Of a DNA stretch of 64,000 nt, positions 11,916-24,837 are shown in pieces. The notes beneath the pieces are model-generated. The model saw nothing but the letters and a program-made list of their open reading frames with translations. It made no database searches and was not told the DNA's origin. Source of the DNA: Motacilla alba alba (lineage: Eukaryota; Chordata; Aves; Passeriformes; Motacillidae); assembly GCF_015832195.1 (NCBI RefSeq), contig NC_052028.1:4631501-4695500 (forward strand). Direction: 5' to 3'. The position numbers were made by a program, and so were the translations under genes. Each line of letters starts with the position of its first letter. Position 1 is the stretch's first letter.

Positions 11916-13740
11916 TCCATCTCTCTGGCTTCATTAAAAAAGCCCCACAGAACTTTACTCCTCACCCCACCCCCAAAATGCTTCCCACATGCAGAACTCG
12001 TGCATACGTCACAGTTTCTGAGATATAATTTATCCTGCAGTAAGGAAAGAGATTTTGGATGGCTAAAAGAGACCCCCTGTGTCAAACACAGCAGTCCCAG
12101 CAGACTGAAAATCAGCACATCTTCAGTCAGACAGCAATCTTACACCGAGTATCTCCATCAAAAATCTATCGAGTTCTACTGTTTGTTATCTTCCTGCCTA
12201 AAGGAAATAAATACCTTTACATCTTTCCTAAAAAAAGATGCATTAGTGACCATCTTTTGTGAGCTCTGACACCACAAATATCATTTTCATTCAGCATTAT
12301 CCCAGCATACCTTGAACTAATTTTGCTAGCCAGGATACAGGTTGGTACCTTGCAGTAAATTCCTTTGAAGTGCTGCTATCTTTAAAATATAGTCCATATA
12401 GACACAAGAAAATTTTTGTATTTTTAAAAATTCAATTTAAGTAACTTCAAATTATGCAAGAAGCCTAACCAAGTTTGGTAACCCAAATTCTATACTACAA
12501 AAAAACACACATCCCTCTTCAAGTATTATAAAGAACACTTCAAACATCTGCTGAATTTTTCTGGCTAGCATAACAAGTAAACTGAAACAATTAATCCCTT
12601 TATTGTTATGAAAAAGACCTATTTTATCTCTTAATGAATATGAAACACAATAAAACAGATATTTACTGTGACACTTGAATTTTGCATTTTGTGATTTTAG
12701 TTTCTACACTGCCAAACACTTGGTAACAGCTAAAATTTTACATGTTTTAAAACTCATTGTTCAAGAAAAATTAAAAACTTTAATACAAAAGCTTAAGGCA
12801 CTCTAAAAAATAGGTATGTGAAGATGTTTGCTTTTTTGCACTCTTTTCTAGCACATGTACCTGTACTGGCCTTGGGGACTGGGGTAACCTGCCCCAACCA
12901 CATTATCACACCTCACACAGTTACACTCAGAGCCAGAGAACTCTTCTTTTACTAAAAATTTCACAGAAACTAACAAGCAATGGAAATTTATAAAAATACA
13001 CCAGGTTCATAAATATATTCCTTCAGATGTAATCCTGAGGTAATGGGAACAAGATGCCCAATATGTAAGTTTCAAAAGGCATTAAACATCACTGCATACA
13101 TGTACTAATGCATATGGATTCACACATATTACATTTAATAAATATATGTACACGTGACTATTACTGAAGGCACATTGAATCGCTAATGAGGACAAATATG
13201 TACAGTTGGAATTTGTTAAATCTATTATATGTACATGCTAGCATAACAAAATGGCTATTTCCTGTCTTCCTTTCTACTGCTGTAATCCTAATTTCATTTA
13301 ATTGTAAAATCAGCACCTGAAGCAATCAACATTGTGCTACAATAGATGAAGCTGAGATCATAAAAAATATGAAGCCTGAGCAAGATGTGAATTACTAAAA
13401 GAATTGTTAAATTCTTTGAAATACAATGAAGTCCAGGACTGTTCTGAAGGAGTTGGAGAAGAAAATGGAATACTTTAAAAGCTATAGCTGACCTTTGAGT
13501 TCCCCTCCATCTCCTAATTATTTACTCCTAATAAATCCCAGGAAAGTAGTAAAAGTGTTATTGAAAAACCCAAAAATGCCATGGACTTGGTCTTTACTCA
13601 ACTTTCCATGTTACACACAGAGTGCCCAAAACCTCCAGCAGTTTGATCTCTGCTGGGGTGTGTTTGACACCCACACGTTTGACCACTGTTCCCTTGAAAA
13701 GCAGCATTTTAAAGTCCTACTGATGGACTTGTGGGATCAG
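11916..13740. other. Non-coding unique sequence
   Basis: No gene is seen. The part from about 12980 to 13370 contains an E-box (cacgtg, near 13152) and TAAT-rich words and could be regulatory, but the signal is weak. The remainder is AT-rich with simple A/T runs. Confidence 0.55.
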
Positions 13741-13744
13741 AGAC

Positions 13745-14281
13745 AGAGACACGTTTCCAGCTTAGGGAAGGGTTTCTCACTGTAACTGTGAGACACTTGA
13801 GAGCTGAACTGCCCAGCCAGGCTTGGGAGTTTTGAGAGAGACACCAAATTCTCTGGGGTTGGTCTCACATCCCCCTCAGACTGATCCTGTCCTGCACTAG
13901 TGTATAACTCTGAACTCCATGCAGAGTGTTAGCAAGCTCTCCTCAGCTTGCTCAGACAAGACAATCCTTCCTGAGAACCAAAGTCACCATCACAACCTCA
14001 GGCCCTGAGAAATATAAACAAAAGTAAATTGGGGGAGGAGAAGCAAATTGGGGGAATGTGACTTCATTCCCTGAAGCTGTAATTGGACAATTAACCCCTG
14101 ATATGTAAAACAGACTAAACTTATATCTGTCTAAAAGACTCATGACCATCGTCCATCTTGGGTGTAGCCACTGGGAGGCTTTTGACTGCCCAAGGTGTAT
14201 CTGTTAAAGGCCTTTGATAAATACCCACTCTTTGCTTTTAACTCTGCCCCGCCTCTCTTCTAGGATGCCCTGCAAGGCATC
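13745..14281 (+). mobile_element. Solo LTR, endogenous retrovirus (ERVL-like, passerine type)
   Basis: The segment has the landmarks of passerine ERVL-class LTRs: a gggaagg..ctgtaactgtgagac word near its 5' side, ctgaactgcccagccaggc in the U3 part, an imperfect polyadenylation word gataaa (14216-14221, usually aataaa) followed by acccactctttgctttta, and an end reading ctctgcc..cctc..ttctagg..gcatca. The TATA-like atataaa is near 14012. No primer-binding site, gag or pol follows, so it is a solitary LTR left by recombination. The 5' border is uncertain by about 100 bp and I could not identify a clean target-site duplication. The exact subfamily needs a repeat-library search. Confidence 0.68.
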
Positions 14282-14352
14282 ACCACAGCACAGCCCCTGC
14301 TGCCCTCCTTGCAGGCTGCTGGGCACCCTTGGAGGCACCAGGAACAGCAGAG
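14264..14352 (+). other. Candidate exon using an LTR-derived splice acceptor
   Basis: The LTR's 3' end is a long pyrimidine tract ending in ttctag (AG at 14262-14263), the strongest-looking acceptor in the window. It is followed by an 89-nt GC-rich stretch that is open in all three frames and ends at agag/gtaaac (GT at 14353). Solo LTRs often donate splice sites to non-coding RNAs, so an exonised LTR edge is plausible. Openness in all frames mainly reflects GC content, so coding potential is not claimed. Confidence 0.25.
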
Positions 14353-14399
14353 GTAAACAAGCACCAATTGGATTACTCCTACAGCCTCAGCTGAGATAG

Positions 14400-16630
14400 A
14401 ATTCAAGACTAATCTGATTATATGTATATTACGAGCTACTAAGAATCTTTTGGCAATAATTACCAAGCTTCCACACATTAAAAAAAGGGCATTTTATTTA
14501 GTACTGGGCTAATCTATCAAGTGGTAAGCTTCAAGGGAATGTTGGGGAGGAGAAAAAACCCACAAACAAAAAAACCCACAAAAACCTGAAGTAGGTTTAT
14601 AAAGCAGAGATATTTCATTTTTATTGAACGGCAAAAAATTATTCCAGACTCTTAAATGCATTAAAAGACTTTCAAATAAAATACAATTTCTCCTCTCAAA
14701 GCTTAATTTCCAGTGATAAAACTTCTCTGAGTTCTAAAAGGCTACACAGAAGGATTTGGAAATGCTGCCACTGTTTCTGATACACATTTCTGACCCAAGA
14801 GCTATGGCGGGTTTGGATGGAGGGATGGAATGCAAAATAGCAGTGCATGAAACCTGCCTTAAAAATTCATAGCCAAGACTATATGGCAATTACATTTATG
14901 CTTTATAATTGCAACTAAAATTTGTCAAGCAACTAAGTATGAGCTGTGTGTTTGTTTATAGATAATACAAGGCTGAAAATGAAAAACTGAAGCAATACAG
15001 TATAATGTTATACGTGCATATGTGCTCATGCACATCTGTAAAACTCGATTTTTACCATAGCTGTCAGTAAATATATTAACATAGCCCCGGGGGTACAAGC
15101 ACACAACACAGACTGAAACAAACATAAAGGAGGAGGAGCTGCAACTGGAAGAGTCACCCAGGAGGGAAAACAAGAGGCACTCTGCACATTCCTGCCCCTA
15201 AGGGAGGGTTTTCAGAACCTTCCTAAGGTGTCTGTCTACTACTGTGCAGAGTTTAGGCAACAATCAGGAAGTAGTTCAGATTAATTCAGTGATCTGTGAC
15301 ACGACCATGATGAGAAGGACGTGAATGACTGGAAAAAAGGGCCACTGATTTACAGAGAAAGAGCAAGGATGAGAAAGGGAGGAAATACCACTTGACTGCA
15401 CTAAGCATCAGTTTGAAGAGATCCTGAAATGATCAAGTTTGGGATCCTGGGAAAGCCTGGGAAGGTAACTGGCAAAGATTTGGAACTCCTGAGTGTAGGC
15501 TTTGGTGTCACCAAGGAATTGCTGCACATCCTGGGGCAGAGCTGTGAAGGCAATGCCCTGGAGCTGTGGCACACAGCGAGGCAGGGATGGATGCACAGCC
15601 GTGGACGGAGCTTGCCAAGATAGCTGAAAAAAGGTGTGGATAAAGTGACCCTCATTTGGGAGCACCCACTGCCAGTCTCAGCCTGGGAAGGAAACAGCTG
15701 GCTGGCAGCCCTACCAAAGCCTACTTACTTGAGTTCTATGAAATTCTTAGAGCTCTTTTCCGTGACCTGAGCCTCTGTAGCCAGCATGAGTTCATAACCA
15801 CAGTCTGAGCCCTCATACCTAATCACCTCAAAGACAAAGCAGCCCCAAACCACTGAAAACATTTCTTCAAAGAATTCTCAGCTAAACTTCAGGGGACAGA
15901 CTGTCAGATAAACTCAGGAATGGTTGTGTATGTCTATGTTGTCTCTAAGCCTCAAACGATTTCTTCAGAAGAACTCTCCTGCATTAGCCTGAGTGCTCTT
16001 TTAAGAAGCACAACTGTGGAGACCATGCCCCAGCACAGGACTTCTTGAAGTTCTACCAAGATACTGCTCCTGTGGTCAAGATTTGCTTCAAAACATCCTT
16101 ACATGAAAACCACAATCAATGCTTTAAGAAATCAGTTTCTAGGTTAGCACGCTGTCACTTTGACAATTGTTTGTTTGCAAATGTTAAACTTATTTACCAT
16201 AAAAGATAAGTCAACAGAAGATTGCAAGTAGGGTTACACTTTCTTATCCAGTTTCATGAGAGTATCTGCAAAGTGAGACAAGTCTTGGGAATATCCAAAT
16301 TTAGGCTATAAATCCAAAGAGCCTTCACGTGACAGCAGTGAAAAATTAGCACCTCTGGTCTCCCAGTGCCCTCCATGGAGAAGCAAGGTGACAGGAAGAC
16401 AACTGATGCCAAAGGACAGAGCAGAGCAATTAACTTGTGAGAGAATTCCAAATGAAACACACTTTTCTGTCTTAACTCAGGTGTTTAGGATGAGCTTCAA
16501 CTTCTACTGATTCAACTAATCTAAAAATAGTTACCTAATCATAACTAGTCCAGTAGTTACCTCTGCAGTTAATAGACAGAGATGCACACCAAATCAGGGG
16601 CATTTCTCCCATGCCGTCCCAAGATGAAGC
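14400..16630. other. Non-coding sequence with A-rich tract and a GC-richer middle
   Basis: A caaac/cccaca low-complexity tract lies near 14550-14590. The part at about 15430-15700 is GC-richer with overlapping short frames on both strands (15401-15665), none with recognisable protein similarity. No repeat family was recognised; an old diverged transposon is possible. Confidence 0.5.
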
Positions 16631-16639
16631 ATGCAGGAT

Positions 16640-16960
16640 GGATCACTCTGTGCTTGTCTTATTTTACTGATGATTAACTTTGATTAACAGCATATCATTT
16701 ATATTAGTGCAAATTAAGAGAAGATTAATTATATCTTTATTTCCTTATTTTCAAGTAATAAGAATCTTAAGCCCTTGGGCCAGAGGTTCTTTGGAGCCTA
16801 TACAATGGCAGAACAATGTAATTTGCCTTAGCATGTCACTTGTGCCACCTCTTTTAATCTCTAATATATTAGCATTTACCAGTTTTATTAGCCTGTTGAA
16901 TCTGGTGCTATTTACATCTACTGAGTCACGTATGTTCTGTTCTCTTAGTTCTGACTAACC
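16640..16960. promoter_or_regulatory. Candidate regulatory element with paired SOX words
   Basis: Two direct acaatg words (16802-16807 and 16813-16818) stand 11 bp apart, about one helical turn, a spacing that would place two SOX HMG domains on one face of the helix. The flanks are TAAT-rich (gatgattaactttgattaac upstream), and the stretch lacks repeats. The DNA shows the words; binding is an inference. Confidence 0.28.
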
Positions 16961-18640
16961 CCCTTATTTGGTATTTTGCTTCAAGCTCCCACTCCTAGAA
17001 GGGGCTGATTATTTGAAAGCCTCAGTGTTACAATCCCCCAAACTCCAAGAAAAGGCTTTTTAAAAAGGATGCGGGTGTAGCCTAAGGATGTAAAATTAAA
17101 AAGCCTTTAAAAATAATCCATTTATAGAAAATAAGCTCATTGATATTGTCAGACTTAGTCCATAACCTGCCCTTCAAAATACTTCTTATTTTTAGATTTG
17201 TTATTTAACTGTACATATACTTTAACCTTGTTGATGGAAAGAAATATGACAGGCACAGAATCATCTAGACAAAACACCAACATCTAATTTGCATGCTTAC
17301 TAGTATTATACATTGAAACATGAGGGCTTCTTCTCCTCAGTAACCTCCATGGCAGTGTCGGAGTGATATTACAGTCACTCATATTAGTGACTGCTCAGGG
17401 TATTTTTAGGCCATTCTTTCATTCCATTGTTTTTGTGTGTGGGGAAGCTTCTAACAGGCTCAGTTCCACCCACTTGCCAAACTCTGCTGAGCACTGAAGG
17501 CACGTTGGCTGCACTCAAAAGGCTGCTCTGTTACACCATTAAATACAAACCCAGCTCCTTTCACCACCACCTCTGGAATTTGGGCAAACACATGGCACTG
17601 CACAAGTGCCAGGATGGTAATCTCAGGCTGTGGGGGCAATTCCTCTGCCAAAGCTTTATCATTCTATGCCTGTAGTAGATAAAGCTCGCCGTGGATGTTT
17701 ACTGTGGAGCTGAAGAATTCATCTGCATATCTATTTGCATGCACATTTCAGTCAGTTGTAGGAAAAATAGCACAGGATTGGTTGAGCTCTCCATTGACAC
17801 ACTGAGCATGAACATTTATCCAGCAATCATAAATATGTATTATTCCCTCCCAGTATGCAAGTGGAGACCAGAATAGCAAAGAGTACAGAAACAGACCCTC
17901 AGAAACCCACAGATTCCAAGTATTCTTTGGGAGTATGAAATCACTAAGAACAAACACACAGAGGGCATACTCTGGAGCCTCTGTAACAATGCCTTTTTTG
18001 TACAGGTGAAAACTCACACAGTCAAGTGGAAAAATATTCCAAGCAGCTTATTAATCACAAATACAGAACAAATGTATCAGTGCAACTGAAAATCACCAAT
18101 GCTAATGCAGAAGGCATCTCTGATTAGAAAATGCTCAAAAATGATTACACAGATGAGTAAGCCTGATTTTGGGGATCATCATCTTTCTGCATCTGACATG
18201 CAAATGTAACTATTCTGATAAATCAGAGTGGGAAGTAGCATCAAAACACAAAAAGTTGTATTTTAGCTTAAATTGATTTGACCATTTTTTTTTAGTAAGG
18301 AAGTTGTGATGGACTGTATGGTTATTTGCTCTCCACAGGCAGGTTACAAAGTGGAGATGCAAAACGTGAAAACCAGATTTTTCATGGAGGATCAAAAATT
18401 CTTCTTTTTAAACTGAAACTTCCTAGGACCAATATTTTTGTAATCTTGGAAAAAGCAAAATTATATGCCTAGTTTAAAAGAGAAAAAAGAATAGAGAGAG
18501 CCAACAGAGAAGTTAAATCTTGAAACGACTAGAAAAAAAGAACCAACACAGAAGCCATTTGCCACCAGTTCAAAGGACACTATATGTAAAGAATAGTAAA
18601 TACCACCCATTTCTTGCCCCTGTTTCTCTGCTGAGCCATA
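16961..18640. other. Non-coding unique sequence
   Basis: Only short frames are seen. A small perfect hairpin, cagtcact/agtgactg with a 6-nt loop, lies at 17372-17393. No recognisable gene or transposon. Confidence 0.6.
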
Positions 18641-18990
18641 ATTATGCCAGATTTTGCAGAAGGGCTGTGGGCTGACTCACAGGACTCATCTCCTGGCTGG
18701 GCACTGCTGCTGGGACTGCACTTGGCACCTAGGGGCTGGAACACAGCAATCTCATCGCCACATTCCAGAGTGCTCTGCTGACAGCTGGCCTACCAAAAAA
18801 CCACTTCCAGCTTGGCAAGGAGAAGAACACAGCCCATGTAGCACATGCAATCCTTCTCATCCAGCAGATGAGTGAAGCTGCCATCACTGAGATGAAGGGG
18901 GAATGCAGGAGAGGGAAGAGCAGGAACACCACTGACACCTTATGCTGGTAGCTCTGAGCCTGCAGCATGGCCCTGCTGTTTCTGAAGGAT
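18641..18990. other. GC-richer patch, unknown
   Basis: This roughly 350-bp patch is clearly richer in G and C than its surroundings, and both strands carry open frames of 73-79 codons. The minus frame (18729-18968) is rich in hydrophobic residues, but this follows from codon composition and it resembles no family I know. There are few CpGs, so it is not a CpG island. It could be a diverged repeat or an unrecognised exon. Confidence 0.4.
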
Positions 18991-20840
18991 GGGCGCTACT
19001 CAGCTAAATGTCTTCCCCTCTCAGTTTTAGGGAATGTTCTCTCAAAACATCTTCCCAGATTTGAGATAAGGTAATTCCCTGCAAAATTAAAACCATATTA
19101 CAATGTTAAGCATTAGGCTGGTTGTATGTTTGAGCACAAGCAGGTGCTCACATCTGCTCAAGGTAAGGGGAGATGGATAAGTACATGGAGAACAAATCTG
19201 GACTGCTGGGGCCTGTTCCCACGAATCCCTGGTGCTCCTGCATTGGCACTTTCTATTTTGACCTCTCAGGAATCAATTAAAACCAGTCACATTCAGAAGG
19301 AGGCACTTCAATAGCTCTGCTGGCAGCAACACTTTGATTTGTTTGACATTTGCTAATCATCTGGTAAACTCAACACTGCAAATTCTAAGTTGCAGGAAGA
19401 CAAAATTAGGCCAGGAAAAAAAAAAAACAAATACCAGCACCATGAGTTTGGAAGAACAAAGCAGCCATTCCAGCATTCTATTAAATAACTTGAGACACAA
19501 ACATGAGCAAGGGAGGGATCAAGCACTAGGGTTAAGTTGTGCTCACTGAAGTTCTTTCCCCTTTACCTAATGTCTTAAATGGTAATGTTTCCCACTAAAA
19601 AAACCTAACCCCCCATGAAACCCTCAGTGCAAACAATATTTCTCTTTTTTTTTTTTTAATTAGGCCCCTCTTCCTGCAACACTTAAGACTAACTTATCAG
19701 GCTTTTAACACAATGCCATTAATAAAACATTGTCTGAAAATGAGGATTGAAATAATTAGAGCACCATGAAATCACATCTTCAAATCCCATTAACGCTGAC
19801 TCAGACCATCGTTCAGAAAAGTTACAGAGAGCTTCTTGAAAATGACACTACTTTTAAACATTAAAGGATTCAAAACACTTTTCCATTTATTTCTTCTCTT
19901 CACTGGTGCTCAGGGTCCATTATCAGGATATAGCTACAGGTGCAGTACTAGATGTTTTTTCTCAGAAATCAGAAACCAAAAAAAAACCTAGAGCCAACTA
20001 CTGAAATAGTCCAGCCCCATACATTACCATTTATTTCTTAACATTACTCTAAGCACATTTGCACATTGCAACAAATATTAGGATTCTAATGAAAAATTTC
20101 ACCACTCAGAAAAAGTTGTGAGGATCTGGAGGTGTCACTGAAATTCTCAGGAAGCATCCCAAAACGATAAAATTCTCTTCCTTCTTTTATGACACCAAAG
20201 AATCAAGACTTTTCTCTACCCAGAAGTTTAAATGGTCAAAATTACTTTCATTTCTGAATCCAATAGACAGAGTGGGAATCAAAGTATGGTTCAAAGGAAC
20301 AGTCAGGTCCTCAGGCTAGCCCCAAGCACACTGAAGAACTACAGCTGGTGATTTTTTTCCCTCAGTAAGTGTACTACTTATAGTTGTGCTTAGGTTTCAT
20401 TTGAGAAGGACTATGAACCAAACTAAAGTTATGCAGCTTACAAGTTAGGAAAAAAAATTAAAATTTGTTTCCATGAAATGACAATTTTATATATAAAATG
20501 CAATTACTTAATCTTTTCCCCACCTTATGTGTGATTGCATGTCCTTCTCTGCTCAGAGGCAGAGACAAAGTTTGGCCAGAATAATTCGCATTATGGTTTA
20601 TATCCTCACATGACATAAAAATTAAAAGTATTAATAATTGTTACTGTTTTCCATTTAAGAAAACTGAAGACTAATCCCAAGAATATGAATCCAATTCTAC
20701 TCCACAGTAAGGCTACAAACAATTACTGCATTGCACAGAGTGTGTGGTCCTGTTTCACCACCCTGCACTTCTCTTTGCCCAGGTGTTTGGAGATCTATGA
20801 CTGCAACACTCTGGATAACAATTAAAAATATCTTTATATT
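18991..20840. other. Non-coding unique sequence
   Basis: It contains A-run simple repeats (19418-19429) and a T run (about 19647-19659), with no gene. A good donor-like word (caaggtaagg, near 19160) has no plausible partner acceptor giving an open exon. Confidence 0.6.
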
Positions 20841-20844
20841 TGAG

Positions 20845-21160
20845 TCACCTCTGCTGCAGAAGGCACAGTCCCTGTGCAGCCCTTGCTGCACAAGGTGATA
20901 GCAAGAACACCAAGGCACACACGTGGGAAGAAGGGTGGCACAGATGAGGCACAGAGAGGTCCTGGAGGAGGCACCTGGACGTGGGGGTGCTGACCTCGCG
21001 CTCGCCAGTCCCAAGGGATGGTCAGGGCAATGACAGAATGAGCTCCACAAGGAGGAGCTGACACAGCAGCCCAAGAACCCATCCCAATCCCTGCTATTTT
21101 CCACACATGCTGGTGAGGCAGAGCTGGGATCAGGAATGTGCTGTACAGGGACCAGGAGCA
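20845..21160. other. GC-rich patch with retained CpGs, unknown
   Basis: About 300 bp of GC-rich sequence stands out from the AT-rich background and includes a cluster ctcgcgctcgcc (near 20996-21007). Because stops are scarce in such DNA, two overlapping minus frames of 143 and 154 codons span it (20697-21265). Neither has a known motif or borders. Possible explanations are an old GC-rich repeat, a small regulatory island, or an unrecognised exon. Confidence 0.4.
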
Positions 21161-21614
21161 CTCACTGAACAGAACATCAGTGCTTGACAACACCCTGGTG
21201 GCTCTACAAAGAATGTCAGACATTTCTACTAATATGGACCAGTGATGCTGTCTCAAGTGCAGCACAGGGATAATTCAGATTTTATGTCCTCCTCTAACAA
21301 TCATGTGCAGTCCAGTAAGTTACATATGTTTTTAAGCATCTGGTTAAAGATGCTTTAAAAATTTCTGCAGCAAAGAATTTTTCCTTCATCTACTAATGAA
21401 CTATTTTGCAAGATTAAAAAAATTCACTGTCTCCTACTTGTATTTTCCCTATGTAGTTAACTATAGCTCAGTACAGCAAAAACAGTCTTGCTGCAGAACA
21501 TGAAAAGTCAAATAAATGATTACTGCTGGAGTAAATTTGGTTCAGTATTTGCATCTATTTGATGTCAGAGATGCTGTAATGCACAGTAATCAGAATTTTG
21601 GCCTAATCCTGGGG

Positions 21615-21640
21615 AAAAAAAAAAAAAAAAGAGAGAGAGA
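21615..21640 (+). repeat. Poly(A) tract with (GA)5
   Basis: Sixteen A (21615-21630) are followed directly by five GA units. No coding or repeat body is recognisable upstream, so I treat it as a simple repeat and not as the tail of a retrocopy. Confidence 0.85.
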
Positions 21641-24600
21641 AATAAAAAGAGCTTTTTTTCCCCCTTACAGTTTTCTGCCTTCTCTGGATTCATAACAAGA
21701 AGATGTGCTCAATTACTGCAGTTTATTCACATAAGAAAAACACTGTCTTAATGAGAGCAAAATTAGTAACAGAACATCTCAGTAACTTGAAAAAGACTTT
21801 TTTTTTTCAACTTTCAAGTCTATATAATTTTTTCTCATGGAGGTTACACATTAAAATCACATCTACCTGAACCAAAGGAATATTTAAAATGCCATATCTA
21901 ATTTTTCGTATGATAAACCAGGTCTTATTTTTTCACTGCATTCATGTTACAAAAAAACCTGCCTATCAGTGGCAACTGCGACTGTATGAAATAACCATAA
22001 TAAATATTAAAATTTTGAAAAAAAATGCAATAAGGTAAGGAAACTATTTGATATGAATCTGAATTTTCATTTACTGTTGCTTCTCTTCTTAATACTGCAG
22101 CTAAATTTGGACAATACTGATTCCATCATTTAGAGTTTACAGCCTGAAAGAGGATAAAAATCATAACTGTTTGCATTTTTGATGTATTTATGAAGGTCTC
22201 TATGGGGAACAGTGTATAAAGAAATTGTAACTACCCTCTATATTCTGTGTATTCATTAATATATTGGTTTCATGTGATACTATCCTGCAGGAAATTTGGT
22301 TTTGAACAGACAGTGATACTTAAATCCCATTTCCCTCACCATGCTCCTAAGGCTATGTGCTGTAACAGCTGTGTCAGATTAAACATCCACAGCTGGAACC
22401 AACAACAGGAGCATCACCAATAGCCCTGCTGGGACAGAACGTGTTCTGGGGGCCAACAGGCCCTGCTCACGTCAATAGAGCAGCAAACAGGGCTATGGTT
22501 TGCTAGAGCTGAGAGGAGGGAGAGGAGAGAAAATAACTGAAATGGCAAAACCAGAGATTCAGTCCCTGCACCCCTTCCTTATGGCTGAGAGGACCCCAAT
22601 AAAACACTGCCATACACGCTAAAGGCAGTAGCTCACCAGCAGATAATATTTATTAAACACATATGAATTGCAAGACAGGATTTTTAATCACTTCACATGC
22701 AGTGTACTAGAAAGTGACCATTTGTACCTGTACTAATGAGCTGTGCAGCTTGACTCATGTTTTGCATAAAATATGGAATTTATTCCAACTCCAGAAAGTT
22801 ATCATACAGCGTGACTGACATAACTCATGGTCTTCTTTTAAAGAGAAAAAAATCCTCTTAATACACCTCCACAAAATAAACAATATATGCTTCTACCCCT
22901 AGCCCTGCTTCCTCCCTGCAGACAGACTCAGCGTGTGGTTCCTGAGGAATTAGCTGTAGAAGAACTCCCCTGCTGACAGCAAAATGCCAAATGCACGTCC
23001 TGCACATGTAATGTGTCTGACATTTCCACATCTCACCAGGTTCATGTTTCTGACAAGTGCTTAAAAATATATGTCTTCTAAAAAGTGTTTTTATTCCTAC
23101 CTTCCTATCTCCTCTTTACAATGTTTTAAAATGCTATTTTACTCATGGAAACACCTCCACATTTGTCTTTTGATTTGAGTAGAAGTAATTGGTTTTTCAG
23201 GGTCAAACACCTTTTTGCCTTTTTGGAATCCATGGTACATTTCAGTTGATGGATGCTATAAAAAGTGCAAATTTGATCTTCCTCAAACAAACAGAACTGT
23301 GAAAAACTGAGAAGACTCAACATGATTGACACATTTAACATGGGCAGCACTGAAAATATTTTAACACCCTACCTTCTTTAACGTTGTTATTCTCTGCAAT
23401 AGGAGACCTTGGAAAATCAGCAAAGCTTTCAAATGTTAAAGGTATTTCTTCCCCACTTCTATTTTTTCCCCATGCCAGTATGAATTCCCAGTTGGGAACT
23501 TTTAAAACTAAAAGAGGATCTGGCACAGGCACAGAACTGGTGCATCAGCTGCTGTAGTTGAGTCACCACAACAATTTCTCTTAAGAGCAGCAGACAGCGT
23601 TCACAAAAGTGCAGCACTAACGCCTGCTGAACAGATTTTGTGCACACCTTCCAGAAGCCTTTGGCCATTACACACAATGGGCATTGTATTAATTTTTCTC
23701 AGAACTTCTAAAGTGCTTCAGGAGGATAGGTCAGCGCTCAGCTTCAAAATGTGAATCATGCAAAGGGATTTTATCTATGTCACCCAGAGAGACCCTTGTT
23801 CTGTGCCTGGTTTAATGTAAAATAATTCTAATATGTATACATACACCTACACACATTTACATATGTGGTTTATATTGGCTTTTGAATTCAAGTTTGAAAT
23901 AATTTCTCCCTGTTAAATATATTTTTTTCTCCCAATAGTTATGATGTTGTCAGTGACAGTAACAGTCACTGATGCTAATGAAATTTTATGATTTTGCAGT
24001 GGGTTTCATTAATTACTATAATTTCTTTTAGACTTTCAGTTGAATAAATAAGGAATCCTTGGAAACATGCTGCACACAATAAAAGTGACAAAGCCCAGAA
24101 AACCAGAAGAATTTCAACTCTGCTACAGAATACCTGCATGATTCAGTAAAGACATTTTTTCCTTGCTGAACTGTCAGTCTTGTACTTTTTAACTTTGCCT
24201 GTCCCTGATCATGATAAAAATAGATTTCAAGGAAAATTAGAGGGTTTTGAACCTCCTTGGTATCCAGTCAGAGAGGTCATCCCTGTTTCAAAGGAAGACA
24301 GACCTTGTTGGATGCAACACAGAACAGTGAGTTCTCTGTAAATTCCTGCTATCTGACCCAGCCACAACTACTCATTTTTCCTTCTAGCTCACAATAGCCA
24401 CTGACAGAGTTATAAGGAGGACGGCAAACACTGTCATCAAAATATTTCTCCCTTGAACTGAAATCACAATATTTCAAAATATTTCTCATGAATCAATAGA
24501 AGACACGGAGTTTATAATTCCACTTAACAGAAGATAATCCAGCTCAATGCCCTTGAAAGAAAAGCAAACATGAGAGAGGGCAGAGTGACTTCAGACTGGC

Positions 24601-24837
24601 CTCAGGTTCAAGACCAAGACAGCATCACATTGAAGACAAGCTCTTCAAGAGCTGAATTCCTTATTTCCCCTCTCAGGATCCAATGCTTGGTACATCAATC
24701 CCTGTTTTGAAGTGCCCACCTTCCAGACTACCAGTCTGACTCACCAGCTAGACTCAGCTTGTGATTGTTCTTGGCTACAGACACCAGGACTTAGCCTTCA
24801 TTGTGCATATTTTTTTATTCCTGCTTTCTTTCCTCAG
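21641..24837. other. Non-coding unique sequence
   Basis: No gene is seen. A small hairpin, tcagtgac/gtcactga with a 7-nt loop, occurs at 23950-23972, and a 13-bp direct repeat caaaatatttctc at 24438-24450 and 24475-24487. Frames on the minus strand at 23126-23677 are short and unsupported. Confidence 0.55.

Noticed and set aside
20697..21265. Two overlapping minus-strand open frames of 143 and 154 codons
   Set aside because: They overlap in different frames in GC-rich DNA where stops are rare; cysteine/serine/leucine-rich composition and no motif.
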